From: Jimgerdemannia flammicorona
Lineage: Eukaryota; Mucoromycota; Endogonomycetes; Endogonales; Endogonaceae
Direction: 5' to 3'
Length of the DNA: 19,502 nt
NCBI GenBank assembly: GCA_003990745.1
Contig: RBNI01002151.1
Span: forward strand, 1-19,502
This document shows, one piece after another, positions 1 to 7,690 of this stretch. Position 1 is the first letter of the stretch, and every line of letters begins with the position of its first letter. The notes below the pieces were generated by a model. The model saw nothing but the letters and a program-made list of their open reading frames with translations. It made no database searches and was not told where the DNA came from. The position numbers and the translations under genes were made by a program.

Positions 1-165
1 AAGACCACTTTATCTAACACTATCGCCACCCTCCCACCACTCTGCTCACAGATCCTCACTACCAAACCGCGACGTCAGCCTCTCTGAGGACCCCAACCCA
101 CCCACCAACCAGTCAGCAAATCCCCCAATAACCCTTCCCATCTCAACACCTTCTCCCAACCTTTT
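1..165 (-). mobile_element. LINE copy, 3' part of ORF2 (runs off the window)
   Basis: Read on the minus strand, this stretch matches the C-terminal part of the central LINE ORF2 at about 13020-13165. Both encode LTGWW-GWG, then RIC-QSGGRV, then KVVF. The match starts near 165, inside family B sequence, so this is either a 5'-truncated insertion, common for LINEs, or a recombination break. Protein similarity is clear but DNA similarity is only moderate, so it is a related copy and not a recent duplicate. It keeps four CpG dinucleotides at 24-25 and 68-74, where the central copy has almost none. A TGA at 75-77 lies in frame at the same place as the TGA at 13087-13089 of the central copy. The 3' end lies outside the window. 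Confidence 0.75.
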
Positions 166-204
166 AATTTATCATGCAATAGCTCTAATAGTGATGGAGA
201 TAGT

Positions 205-475
205 ATTCCTGATCCATACATTGTCTTCTAGCCTGTTATCGACTAGATTGATTCAGGAATTGAGCCTGGGATCATTTTCATTTTCATATTCTTCTTTCTC
301 TTCTATGGTAGACTCTTTGCTATTGATATATTCTTTCTACTTTTTCTTCTTCTTTGATTACTCATAGCTGGTTATCTTAACTCTGTACATCTTATCTTAA
401 TAATTAAACTTAAGTACTTATTAATCAATATTAACAACTGTCTTCATTTCCTTCATCCAGTTGGTACCAGGGATC
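205..475 (-). repeat. Inverted repeat arm 1 (partner 5013-5290, +)
   Basis: The minus strand here and the plus strand at 5013-5290 align over about 270 bases. They share stretches such as GTACCAACTGGATGAAGG, AGATAACCAGCTAT and CATAGAAGAGAAAGAAGAA. Many of the differences are transitions, and the reading frame is kept through most of it. The two arms are copies of the family B protease-linker region in opposite directions, about 4.5 kb apart. Confidence 0.85.
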
Positions 476-720
476 ATGTTATAGGTGATAGCTTCAGTAA
501 TAATAGCTTTTGAGATGGAAAATGAATATATATATCTGAAAGAGAGAGTAATGTTACATACTTCTTCAAGGGGTTGGGTTAAGGCTCCATCTGCTACTAT
601 AATACTGAGGTTGGATAGTCCATCAATAGATTATTATAGAGTATCCAGAAATCATTTAGCAATAATACAGATAGCTACACCTACATCTATGAGGATTTTT
701 ATCTTTTGTTCTCCAATATC
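421..720 (-). other. Retropepsin-like protease domain of family B
   Basis: In the Gag frame the minus strand shows IKILIDVGVAICII at about 702-661. The pattern fits the retropepsin active site (LIDTGA or LIDSGA): the catalytic Asp remains, but the following positions read V-G-V, the last explained by GCA to GTA (a CpA to TpA change). Downstream are an IVADG segment and then MIPGTNWMKEM, equivalent to the ILGxxWL motif that closes the protease region in Ty3/gypsy Pol. Two or three stops interrupt it. It follows Gag without a frame change, so Gag and protease were probably made as one polyprotein. Confidence 0.7.
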
Positions 721-1329
721 TCTATGTAGATATGTCTCCCTGCAGCTTGAATAGGAGTGAAAGCTAGTTCTTACTATGGGATTGGAACTCTGCCAGTACT
801 AGACCTAGTGGTTCTCAGCAGTTTATTTCAGACTCCAGCAGGTATCAGTTGTAGGAACTGCAGGAGAGGAACTTCTATCTTGACTTTTTGAATCTTTTGC
901 CAGACTTCATTATAGATATCTCTGAACATAATCTTTGGATTATACTTCTCCATGGGCTTCAGGAAAGCAGGTTTCTGTTCTTCTTGCTCTATTTAATCAT
1001 TCTCTAGGGGTAGTTCATTTGTTTTGAGAACAAAGGGTAAGAGAGATCAGGTAGATATTTCTACTTATTTCTCTTCATGTTCTTCATTTTTCTCTTGAAT
1101 TCTCCTGCTGGTATTCCTAGTTGGTATTCTACAGGTCTCTTCCTTTTTTCTACTAGATAGACTGTCTTTTTGGTGATAACCTTGGCTGGGTACAAGTCTA
1201 GATCACTATAGTCTTTACTGTTATTTTCTTCTCAAAGTTTTCAACAGGACAGATCTCAGTCTTCTTGTGCTGGGTTTCATTACATTGGTTTGGTAGTTCT
1301 GAGTTCCTTTGGTCACTTCTTTTATTATC

Positions 1330-1371
1330 ACATTCAGTAGCATAGTGTCTGAATTGTTCATAGTGAAAGCA
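1330..1371 (-). other. Gag CCHC zinc knuckle, second Cys mutated
   Basis: The minus strand reads C-F-H-Y-E-Q-F-R-H-Y-A-T-E-C. This matches the nucleocapsid pattern CX2CX4HX4C except that the second Cys is Tyr. TGT to TAT is a C to T change in a CA context on the other strand. The Gly normally before the His is Arg. The motif lies in the same frame as the capsid-like segment upstream and the protease downstream, which supports the frame chosen. In an intact element this knuckle would bind the genomic RNA during packaging. Confidence 0.75.
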
Positions 1372-2886
1372 TTGAACATGAGCTCTGTCTCAGACAGAGT
1401 ATCTTCTTTCTTCCTACTGATAGCTCTTATTATCTCTAAGTAAGTATTCTTGGTTCTTTTGTAGTGTATACCCTCTGTTGTCTTGTGGATATCTCTGATT
1501 TTCATATGTAGTGAGTTTTTCAATCTGCTCTATCAATCAATTCAACTTTGAGCTGAGATCTTGAATTTTGTTTCTTTTCTTCTTTTCTGATTTGGCTGGT
1601 CTTCTTTCTTTGGATCTTTCCTGTCCTTGAAGGAGTCCTTGCAGGGCTTTGATCAAGATGTCTTTCTTGTCATCCTTATTGTCATGGTCACTCCAGATAG
1701 TTTCTTGTCTGATATTGAAAAATCCTTGAGCTGCAATTACTTGCTCTTCAGTCCTTCTGATATCTAGAGTATAGACATACAGAGCAATATTCAGTGGGAT
1801 CCTATTCATAAAGGTTATTGGGTCAATAATATCTTAGTTGATAGCATTAAACCTGGTAACATATATTCTCTTTTAAATTCTTATGAAGAATGCTCTGGGC
1901 AATTCTCTAAGATTTATCTTCATTCTCATAATAGATTCTTAGGTCTTATTGTAGATCTCATTTTCTGCATATTTCTCAACGAGCTAATGAGTCATGACTT
2001 TATATGCTCCTAGCTAAGTTCATACTGTATTAATGGCTACCCTAAGGTCTGAGTTTGGATCATTCTTTACTTAGATGAAAATTCCTTTAGCTGGTTCTCT
2101 GAGTTGGGCCTTGTAGATAATAACTTTCGTTTTAGGACAGAGATTCTTCAGAGTTGTAATTCCTTCAATTCCATCAATGAATTCTCTTGGATCTTCTCTT
2201 GGGTATCCTGCAAAGGTTGGCAATAGGGTGGCCATTTCATCATCACTGTCTTCTGATTCTAGTTCTGGTTTGGATTCTAGTTCTGATTCAGATTCTGGTT
2301 AATTTCTACTTCTGATTCTCCCTCTGAGTTGTTACTGGAGTTTGGGATACTTGGGTATCCTAAAGATAGTGTTGGAGATCTTGGACAGAGTGAGATAAGT
2401 CTTAGTATCCTTAAAGGAGCTGCTCTCTGGTCTTGTTCTATAACAGCTAGTGATAGAGGTTCAATGAGTGAAATTGGTAGAACTTCTGCAGAAAATCAGT
2501 CTTATTTAATGAAGTCTTCAAGTTATTATGCAAGCTTGTCAAAAACTCTGACAGAGCTGTCTATGTAATGTGGTTGATCTAGTAATACATCTGTTAGTAC
2601 TGGCTGGAGATTCTGTACTGACCTGGCTTTCTATTGAGATCCTTTTAAAGCTGGGAAGTTGACAAGTTTTGAAGTGATTACTTCTCTTCCTGTCCAAATG
2701 CTGGTGATAATTGGTTCTTCTATAATGATAGAGATTGGTATTGTATCAAAGGTATCCAGTTTGACTGTGGATTCTTATAAGCTAAAATATCATAGTGATT
2801 TTAAATATTCCCAATTAAGTCCCCAAATATGATATGTCCAACTCAATGAAGGCAAACTATAAGATTGGAGATTATTGTAGTTTGGC

Positions 2887-3081
2887 TTGAGCACTCAGAA
2901 AGTCTACTATCTACTCTTTAGAATCAGTAACTACTATATATATGTCTTCCTCCAAATCATACCACTTTCTGAAAATAAGGTCATCCTTGGGATACTATGG
3001 TTAAAGCAAGAGAACCCCATGATTGATTCGGTAAACTATTTTCTGACCATTAAGAGAGAATACTATAATTTCAAACTGTAA
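2887..3081 (+). other. Protease C-terminal region of family A
   Basis: An open stretch of 64 codons ends in IIPLSENKVILGILWLKQ followed by NPMID and a segment with LTIKREYY. This is the conserved ILGxxWLxxxNPxIDW block between the retropepsin active site and RT in Ty3/gypsy Pol. Upstream (2750-2886) the same frame shows YVQLNEGKL, similar to the VQLADGK block of such proteases, with stops in between. The active-site Asp itself is not convincingly preserved. The start at 2887 is only the edge of the open stretch and not a real start codon. Confidence 0.65.
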
Positions 3082-3329
3082 GAAAAAAGAACCCACTCAG
3101 CTCTAATAATACAGGCCCAAATATCACTCACATCACAAACTATAGCTCAAGAACTTAGCTAAGAAATGCCCTCTCTTTGCTTTCTCTATATATCTATTTA
3201 AAGAAGAACCAGAGACCCTTGAAGAAGACTTTTCTAAAGTTGAAAGTCATGTCAGACCCTTATTCTAGAAATTTTAAAATATATTATCAAAGTAACTTTC
3301 AAAAGATATACCACTTAAATGAGTAGTTG

Positions 3330-3880
3330 ACTATATAAACAAAACTATCCCAGATGTCAAGCCTGCCTTCAAGTCAATCTACTATGTATCTTCTTGAGAA
3401 ATTGACACATTCAAGAAAGAGATTGATGAACTTCTAGAATAAGAATTAACTAGACCTAGTGTATTACTATATAGTGCACCTGTCCTCTTTACTATCAAAA
3501 AAGAAGAAGATATCTGAATATATATAGACTACTGAGACCTCAATGAATACACTATCAAAACTATTGCCCACTACTATGAATTGTCAAAATATTTGATAGG
3601 CTTACCAACTCACAATTTATGAGCTCTTTCAACCTATAAAATAGCTACTGGAAAATTGCCATTAAAGAAGAAGACATTTACAAAACTGCCTTCCAAACAT
3701 ACTATAGATATTTCAAGTTCTTAGTTATATCCTATGGCTTAACTAATGCTCCTGCAACATTCTAGACTCTGATGAATACTATCTTATATCTATATCTAAA
3801 CAAATTTATTATTATTTGTATAGATGACATCCTGGTATTCAGCAAAATCATATAGGACATCCTAACTAGTACTACTGAAG
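3330..3880 (+). other. Reverse transcriptase domain of family A
   Basis: Frame 1 carries the landmarks of a Ty3/gypsy RT in order: EIDELLE*ELTRPS, YSAPVLFTIKKE, a degraded CVDYR block read as IYIDY*DLNEYTIK, motif A as FNL at 3628-3636 (FDL expected), YKTAFQT, YGLTNAPATF, and the catalytic box IDDILVFSK at 3820-3846. The Asp pair of IDD is intact, preceded by Cys instead of Tyr. Motif A has Asn at 3631-3633 in place of the catalytic Asp. The changes SPYSAP to LLYSAP (TCA to TTA, CCA to CTA) are CpA to TpA events. Frame moves to frame 2 at about 3870. Confidence 0.88.
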
Positions 3881-4640
3881 GTTCAAGAAAACAGACTTTT
3901 TGCAAAACTCAGTAAATGTGAATTCCTTCTGAAAGAAATCCAATTTCTTTGATATATCATCACTCTTAATAGAATCAAAGTAAACCTTATCAAAATCTCT
4001 ATAATTAAAGAATGGTCCAAACCCAAGAAGCCAAAGGACCTCCAGTCATTTCTAGGATTATTAAACTATTACCAGTAATTTGTTGTGAACTTTGCTAAGA
4101 TCACTACTACTCTAATCTAACTGACCAAGTATGGCAAAAAGAAAGAACAACCCTGGATCATAAAGTAAGAGAAAGACTTCAATAATCTGATTAAATATAG
4201 ACATAAATAAGATACAGCCTTTCAAGCTCTGAAAGATTCCCTGATAACTAATCCAGTACTTCAAGCCATGAATTCTACTCTACTATATAAAGTTATCACT
4301 AATGCCTCTGACCTAGCTTTTAGAGCAGTACCTATGTAAGAAAGACACTCTGTGGCCTATCATTCTTATAAGTTCAATGATACCAAAATCACCTATACTA
4401 CTTATGAGAAGGAAATATTAGCCATTGCAGACATCTTAATTAAATATCACCTATATCTTGAAAGACCACACTTTATCATATTGATAGTCCACAAATCAGT
4501 AATCAATATCAAGACCAAGGCTACTCTTTCTCAAAAGTAAGCCAGATGGATGAAAGTTTTCATCAATTTTGACTATAATATCCAATATATCCTGGTAAAG
4601 AAAACATCATTGCTGATGTAATCTCTAGACCACTAACTGA
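3881..4640 (+). other. RT thumb/connection and RNase H domain of family A
   Basis: Frame 2 continues with NRLFAKLSKCEF, the block QSFLGLLNYYQ, then AFQALKDSLITNPVLQA and VITNASDLA. The last is the RNase H entry motif TDAS with Asp changed to Asn. It goes on with VAYHSYKFNDTKITYTTYEKE, close to the SRKFxxxExNYxxxxKE motif of gypsy RNase H. Next come HKSVINIKTK, then FDYNIQYI, PGKENIIADVISRPL, the usual end of the domain (PGKxNxxADALSR). A frame change falls near 4590, inside YILV/PGKE. The domain has several stops and at least one lost active-site residue, so it is inactive. Confidence 0.85.
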
Positions 4641-4849
4641 AAATATTATACAATTTCTCACCTTAATTACCAATTCCTTCATAGAGAAAATTATTACAGT
4701 TTGCACTGATGATAAAGAAGCTCAAGCTCTCTATAAAATTCTGAGTAGTAATGATATTGACAAATATTCTCAGTACTATTAATATTAATTTAAGGACAAT
4801 ACAATCTATTATAATGATAGAGGATATATCCCTAACAATTGAGACCTCT

Positions 4850-5013
4850 GAAGGATAATTCTGTTTGAATGTCATAATGTCCTTACAGCCAGATATCTAG
4901 AATTTGAAAAAAATTATGAAGTTATTTCCAAAAACTTCTATTGGCCTTACTTGGCAGACTAATTAAGAACCTATATCACTTCCTGTGATATCTGCCAATA
5001 TAACAAGTCCTCA
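4850..5013 (+). other. Integrase N-terminal HHCC zinc finger of family A
   Basis: The frame reads ECHNVLTARYLEFEKNYEVI, then NFYWPYLAD*LRTYITS, then CDICQYNKSS. This is the H2C2 finger of gypsy integrases (H...GHxGxxKT...FYWP...CxxCQxxK). The first His (4873-4875) and both Cys (4984-4995) are present. The second His is Tyr at 4894-4896 (CAT to TAT, a CpA to TpA change). The catalytic DDE core that should follow is absent: homology to family B starts within a few bases of the finger. Confidence 0.85.
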
Positions 5014-5290
5014 ATCCTAGTACCAACTGGATGAAGGAAATGAATAGAGTTGTTAATATTGGCAAATAAGTACTTAAATTCAACTATAGAGAAAAGAAAT
5101 ACAGAATTAAGATAACCAGCTATAAGCATTTAAAGAAAAAGAAGAAGGTCACTATCCAGAAAGGATATATTAGTTGTGAAGAATCCACCATAGAAGAGAA
5201 AGAAGAATCTGAAAATGGAAATGACTCCAGACTCAATTCCCAAATCAACCTAGTAGATAATAGGCCTGAAGATAATGTGTGGGCTGAATA
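5013..5290 (+). repeat. Inverted repeat arm 2 (partner 205-475, -)
   Basis: This is the plus-strand partner of the family B segment at 205-475. Similarity goes on a little further, to about 5330 against about 160 (AGCTATTGCA shared), until LINE sequence interrupts the other arm. The plus copy has far fewer stops in the shared part (one TAA against roughly six), so the two copies decayed to different degrees. Confidence 0.85.
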
Positions 5291-6440
5291 TCATTCCTAT
5301 CTCAATCATAGCTATTGCAGGACAAATCAAAAGATACCCCACCTGTCTCAAAAGACACAAGTATCCTGAGCACTCTTCTAAGATTATTGAAGAAAGGAAT
5401 TTACCTAGTATAGCCTACTCTAAGTATAGAAAAAGAAAAAAGAAATATAATTATACTTTGAGGACACCCATAACTGAAGCTGCAGAAGTATAAATAATTT
5501 GAAGTCAAGAAATATATGAGGAAGAAGAAGCCCCTGAACAAGATATTTCTGAATAGGAGGAGCTTTCTGAACTCATTCTCTAGAATAACTCTTACTGGAC
5601 ACTCTCAGAAGATAATAAATCCTGGAATTCTAAAGAAGGACTAAGTATAGTACCTGTTATCCTAATATAAGAAATACATCAGAAAAAAGTCTTTTAGCTA
5701 GAAAGATATCAGCATCAAATTGTCTTTCACTCTCCCAGAGACTACTGCTACAAGTGCCACCTATTGGATCAGTAAGAAAGACCAAGATTCTGTAGATCAG
5801 AAATCACAATCACTCAAACAACTACCTTCCAAGAAATTTCTGCAATATTAAAAAGCTGAGCAAGAGGACCAGAACTCTTCATCTGAACAGAAGTATGGCT
5901 CTTAGCCATGCTTTTCCTAATTTATGACCAGTATAGATACCAATTCCAAAGACAATAAGAGATTAATAACCAAGAACAGTATTTTTGAGTAATGAGATAT
6001 TGCAATTATGGAAGGTACCCAGATTTCTGAGACTGCCATTACTAGAAGATCCATCTTAGCCAAGATATTGCCATATATATTCTGAAGAGAGGAGATAATA
6101 GAGCTCAGATCCAAAGCCAAAGAAATCATACCAAGAAACCAAAGAAGAAGATCCTCAAGATCTATAATCTGATATAAGACATTCTGACTCTTACCAGACA
6201 TACAGCCTGCTGAGAATAGATTGAATATGTCTATGGATACTGGAATAATGACTAAAGAACAGTCTGAGGACAGACCATTCTTTAGTGGGGGCTGATATAA
6301 TAAGTCAGCAGAAAAGCATACCAAGTTACCAGATGAATTAGTTACTATAATTTAGTCATATACTATATGAGATATACTAGACAACCAGGACTGCTCTACT
6401 GCACTAACTTGTATAATAACACAGAGAGCTCAAGAAGAAA
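5013..6440 (+). pseudogene. Family B fragment downstream of the protease, unknown function
   Basis: It begins in the post-protease motif TNWMKEM and its first 280 bases match 205-475 (-) in DNA and in reading frame (VLKFNY, KITSY, ESTIEEKEE, INLVDNR). After a frame change near 5320, a frame continues to about 5925 with scattered stops. It shows a basic segment (YSKYRKRKKKYNY), an acidic segment (YEEEEAPEQDISE), and a cysteine cluster CYKCHLLDQ*ERPRFC near 5752-5799. From about 5930 to 6476 a third frame runs with few stops (KDNKRLITKNSIFE, MTKEQSEDRPFFSGG, KLPDELVTII). I find no RT, RNase H or integrase motif in it. It may be the rest of a non-autonomous element or a rearranged gag/pol part. 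The 135-codon ORF on the opposite strand (5917-6324) is a shadow. Confidence 0.55.
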
Positions 6441-6454
6441 ATATGTACTATGAA

Positions 6455-6534
6455 ACATTGAAGGTCTCCTTGGAATATTGAAGATCCCCTTAAGATATTG
6501 AAGTTCTCTTTGAGTTATGGAAGATCTCTCTATC
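6455..6534 (+). repeat. 4 x 20-bp tandem repeat
   Basis: Units start at 6455, 6475, 6495 and 6515 with an exact 20-base period. The shared core is ATATTGAAGaTCtCtTt-ag; the first three units begin ACATTG, ATATTG and ATATTG, and the fourth, TTATGG, is the most diverged. The spacing of nearly two helical turns and the place directly upstream of a TATA box suggest protein-binding sites in a promoter. Confidence 0.75.
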
Positions 6535-6541
6535 ATCTCTC

Positions 6542-6549
6542 TATAAATA
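6542..6549 (+). promoter_or_regulatory. TATA box of the candidate LTR
   Basis: TATAAATA stands 8 bases after the last 20-bp repeat and 72 bases before AATAAA. In AT-rich sequence a TATA match alone means little; the setting is what makes it plausible. Confidence 0.4.
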
Positions 6550-6679
6550 GTAATCTATAGTCAGTCATATAGTAACTAGATAGCAATTAATTTATATAAA
6601 ATATCAGAGAGATAAGAGTGAATAAACCTTAGTCTAAAAAGTTGAAATATAAACCAAAGGAAAGGCCACTAAAGATTGT

Positions 6680-6830
6680 CAGCATTGGTTTCCTTTTTCT
6701 CACTCCAGTTCACTGTCTGATATAAAGAATCAGTCTGAGTTCAAGAGTATTTACTATTTAAGTTCAAGTGGAGAACTTCACCACAATTTGAAGAGAAATC
6801 TGCTTCTTAAGGAATAAGCCACTATTTTCA
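6680..6830. other. AT-rich spacer, nothing recognised
   Basis: Between the candidate LTR and the repeat array I see no coding frame or motif. A TGTCAGCAT at 6678-6686 resembles the one near 17426 in the other LTR candidate, but the match does not extend convincingly. Confidence 0.4.
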
Positions 6831-6840
6831 AGAAGTTCCT

Positions 6841-7112
6841 CTTATCATAAAGCTAGTCTATCTGATACAACTTTATAGCAAACCTATTTATACAAATGAA
6901 GCCAGTCTGTAATATAACTTTGCTAAGAAAATAATCTATCATCTGAGCTATTTCTCAGAGATTCCAACATAGAAATCTTATCATAAAGTCAGTCTATCTA
7001 ATGAAACTTCACAGTGGAGCCAGTATTCATTATAACCCTATATAAATAAAGCCAGTCTTTGATGTAACTTTACTAAGTATCTATATAATCTAAGTTATTT
7101 TCAAGTTATCTA
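6841..7112 (+). repeat. Two tandem copies of a 136-bp unit
   Basis: CTTATCATAAAG opens both copies, at 6841 and 6977. They share AGTCTATCT, a GCCAGTCT block and TAACTTT-CTAAG in the same order. Inside each copy AGTCT...AACTTT occurs twice, so there is a shorter inner period of about 50-60 bases. The unit has no coding frame. Confidence 0.65.
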
Positions 7113-7152
7113 CTACATTTTGATATATTTGCCAGACAAGGCCAGAAGTTTA

Positions 7153-7330
7153 CTAATTTAGAAAGAATCTACATCATCTACCATTTTCAAGTAAATTGCT
7201 AATTCAGAAAGAATCTACATTATCAACCATTTTCAAGTAATCCTCTGATTCAGAAAGAATCTATATGAAACTGAGTTATCTAAGTTATCATTCAAGAAGT
7301 CTACTAATTTAGAAGAATCTACACCAAAAC
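7153..7330 (+). repeat. 46-bp tandem repeat, about four copies
   Basis: CTAATTtAGAAAGAATCTAC recurs at 7153, 7199, 7245 and 7304; the first three are spaced exactly 46 bases. The rest of the unit is ATTATCAACCATTTTCAAGTAA. The third and fourth copies are diverged, with longer spacing. With the 136-bp units just upstream this forms one AT-rich satellite-like block from about 6830 to 7440. Confidence 0.75.
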
Positions 7331-7604
7331 AAGTTACCTGATTTATCTAAATTAACCACCAAACTGAGTTATTTGTCAGATTAAGTAATCTGCCAAATTA
7401 TATAAGAAAACCTGTTGTACTATACAAAGAGATTATTATATAGACATCTTCTCTGGTATCATTCAGGTTATATAACCTTTGGGAGCACTTACAACATCAT
7501 TTTTGGAGAAAAGAGACTAACAACAGAAACCAATAGGTAATCTGAGATGTGTACTAGGTGGGGTGGCCCTAGCACATTTGACTAGCAGCAAGTGAGAAGA
7601 GGTC

Positions 7605-7690
7605 CAGGCCTGGGGGAGGGTATGAGGGGGCTACTGGCAGGAGGACACAGAAGGGGAGGAGGTGGTGGTGGAGGACAGGGGGCTGGGATG
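7605..7690 (+). promoter_or_regulatory. G-run cluster in the LINE 5' region
   Basis: Runs of three to five G lie at 7612-7616, 7618-7620, 7626-7630, 7653-7656, 7678-7682 and 7685-7687, enough for one or two G-quadruplexes on the sense strand. G-rich tracts are known in UTRs of some mammalian L1 elements. Here the link to function is inference only. Confidence 0.4.

Larger units (their letters stand above)
165..2770 (-). pseudogene. Ty3/gypsy-like gag-protease polyprotein, decayed (family B)
   Basis: From about 2290 down to 165 one minus-strand frame of roughly 700 codons can be followed with no frameshift, broken only by some thirty stops (TAG, TAA, TGA). In order it shows an acidic stretch, a capsid-like start (LLPTFAGYPREDPREFIDGI, about 2240-2180), a lysine/arginine-rich segment near 1650-1550, a zinc knuckle at 1330-1371, an aspartic-protease motif near 690-660, the post-protease motif MIPGTNWMKEM near 477-445, and a basic then acidic linker. 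The Gag N-terminus (about 2770-2310) reads in another frame and includes a possible helical segment (HYIDSSVRVFDKLA). Stops fit CAA/CAG to TAA/TAG and CGA to TGA. The element is dead. LINE sequence abuts it at 165. The two ORFs over 80 codons in 1221-1809 are partly this frame (1537-1809) and partly a shadow (1221-1523). Confidence 0.8.
2750..5013 (+). pseudogene. Ty3/gypsy pol: protease tail, RT, RNase H, integrase zinc finger (family A)
   Basis: The order protease, RT, RNase H, integrase is diagnostic of Ty3/gypsy (Metaviridae). The protease end has the motif ILGILWLKQENPMID. RT, RNase H and the start of integrase follow in frames 1 and 2 with at least one shift, near 3870, and another near 4590. 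Stops such as YVSS*EID, LLE*ELTRPS and FVVNF preceded by YQ* fit Gln, Arg or Trp codons hit by C to T on either strand. The integrase core is missing: after the zinc finger the sequence jumps at about 5013 to family B. No gag or LTR can be assigned to this copy. Frames further down are good enough to recognise every domain, but the element cannot make a functional protein. Confidence 0.88.
6440..6680 (+). repeat. Candidate LTR with U3 tandem repeats, TATA box and AATAAA
   Basis: Four 20-bp units (6455-6534) are followed within ten bases by TATAAATA (6542-6549) and about 75 bases later by AATAAA (6621-6626). This order, repeats then TATA then polyadenylation signal, is that of U3-R in an LTR. 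It comes just after the last coding-like frame of family B, so it could be that element's 3' LTR. I found no second copy and no clear TG...CA ends or polypurine tract, so the boundaries are guesses. Confidence 0.45.

Noticed and set aside
485..754. Plus-strand ORF of 89 codons
   Set aside because: It is antisense to the family B protease, whose motifs are clear on the minus strand.
1221..1523. Minus-strand ORF of 100 codons as a gene
   Set aside because: The true Gag frame is another one, which carries the zinc knuckle at 1330-1371 and connects upstream and downstream. This ORF is its shadow.
5917..6324. Minus-strand ORF of 135 codons
   Set aside because: The plus strand at the same place has a better coding-like frame (from about 5930) continuing family B. 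The minus ORF is hydrophobic in the way antisense AT-rich frames are.
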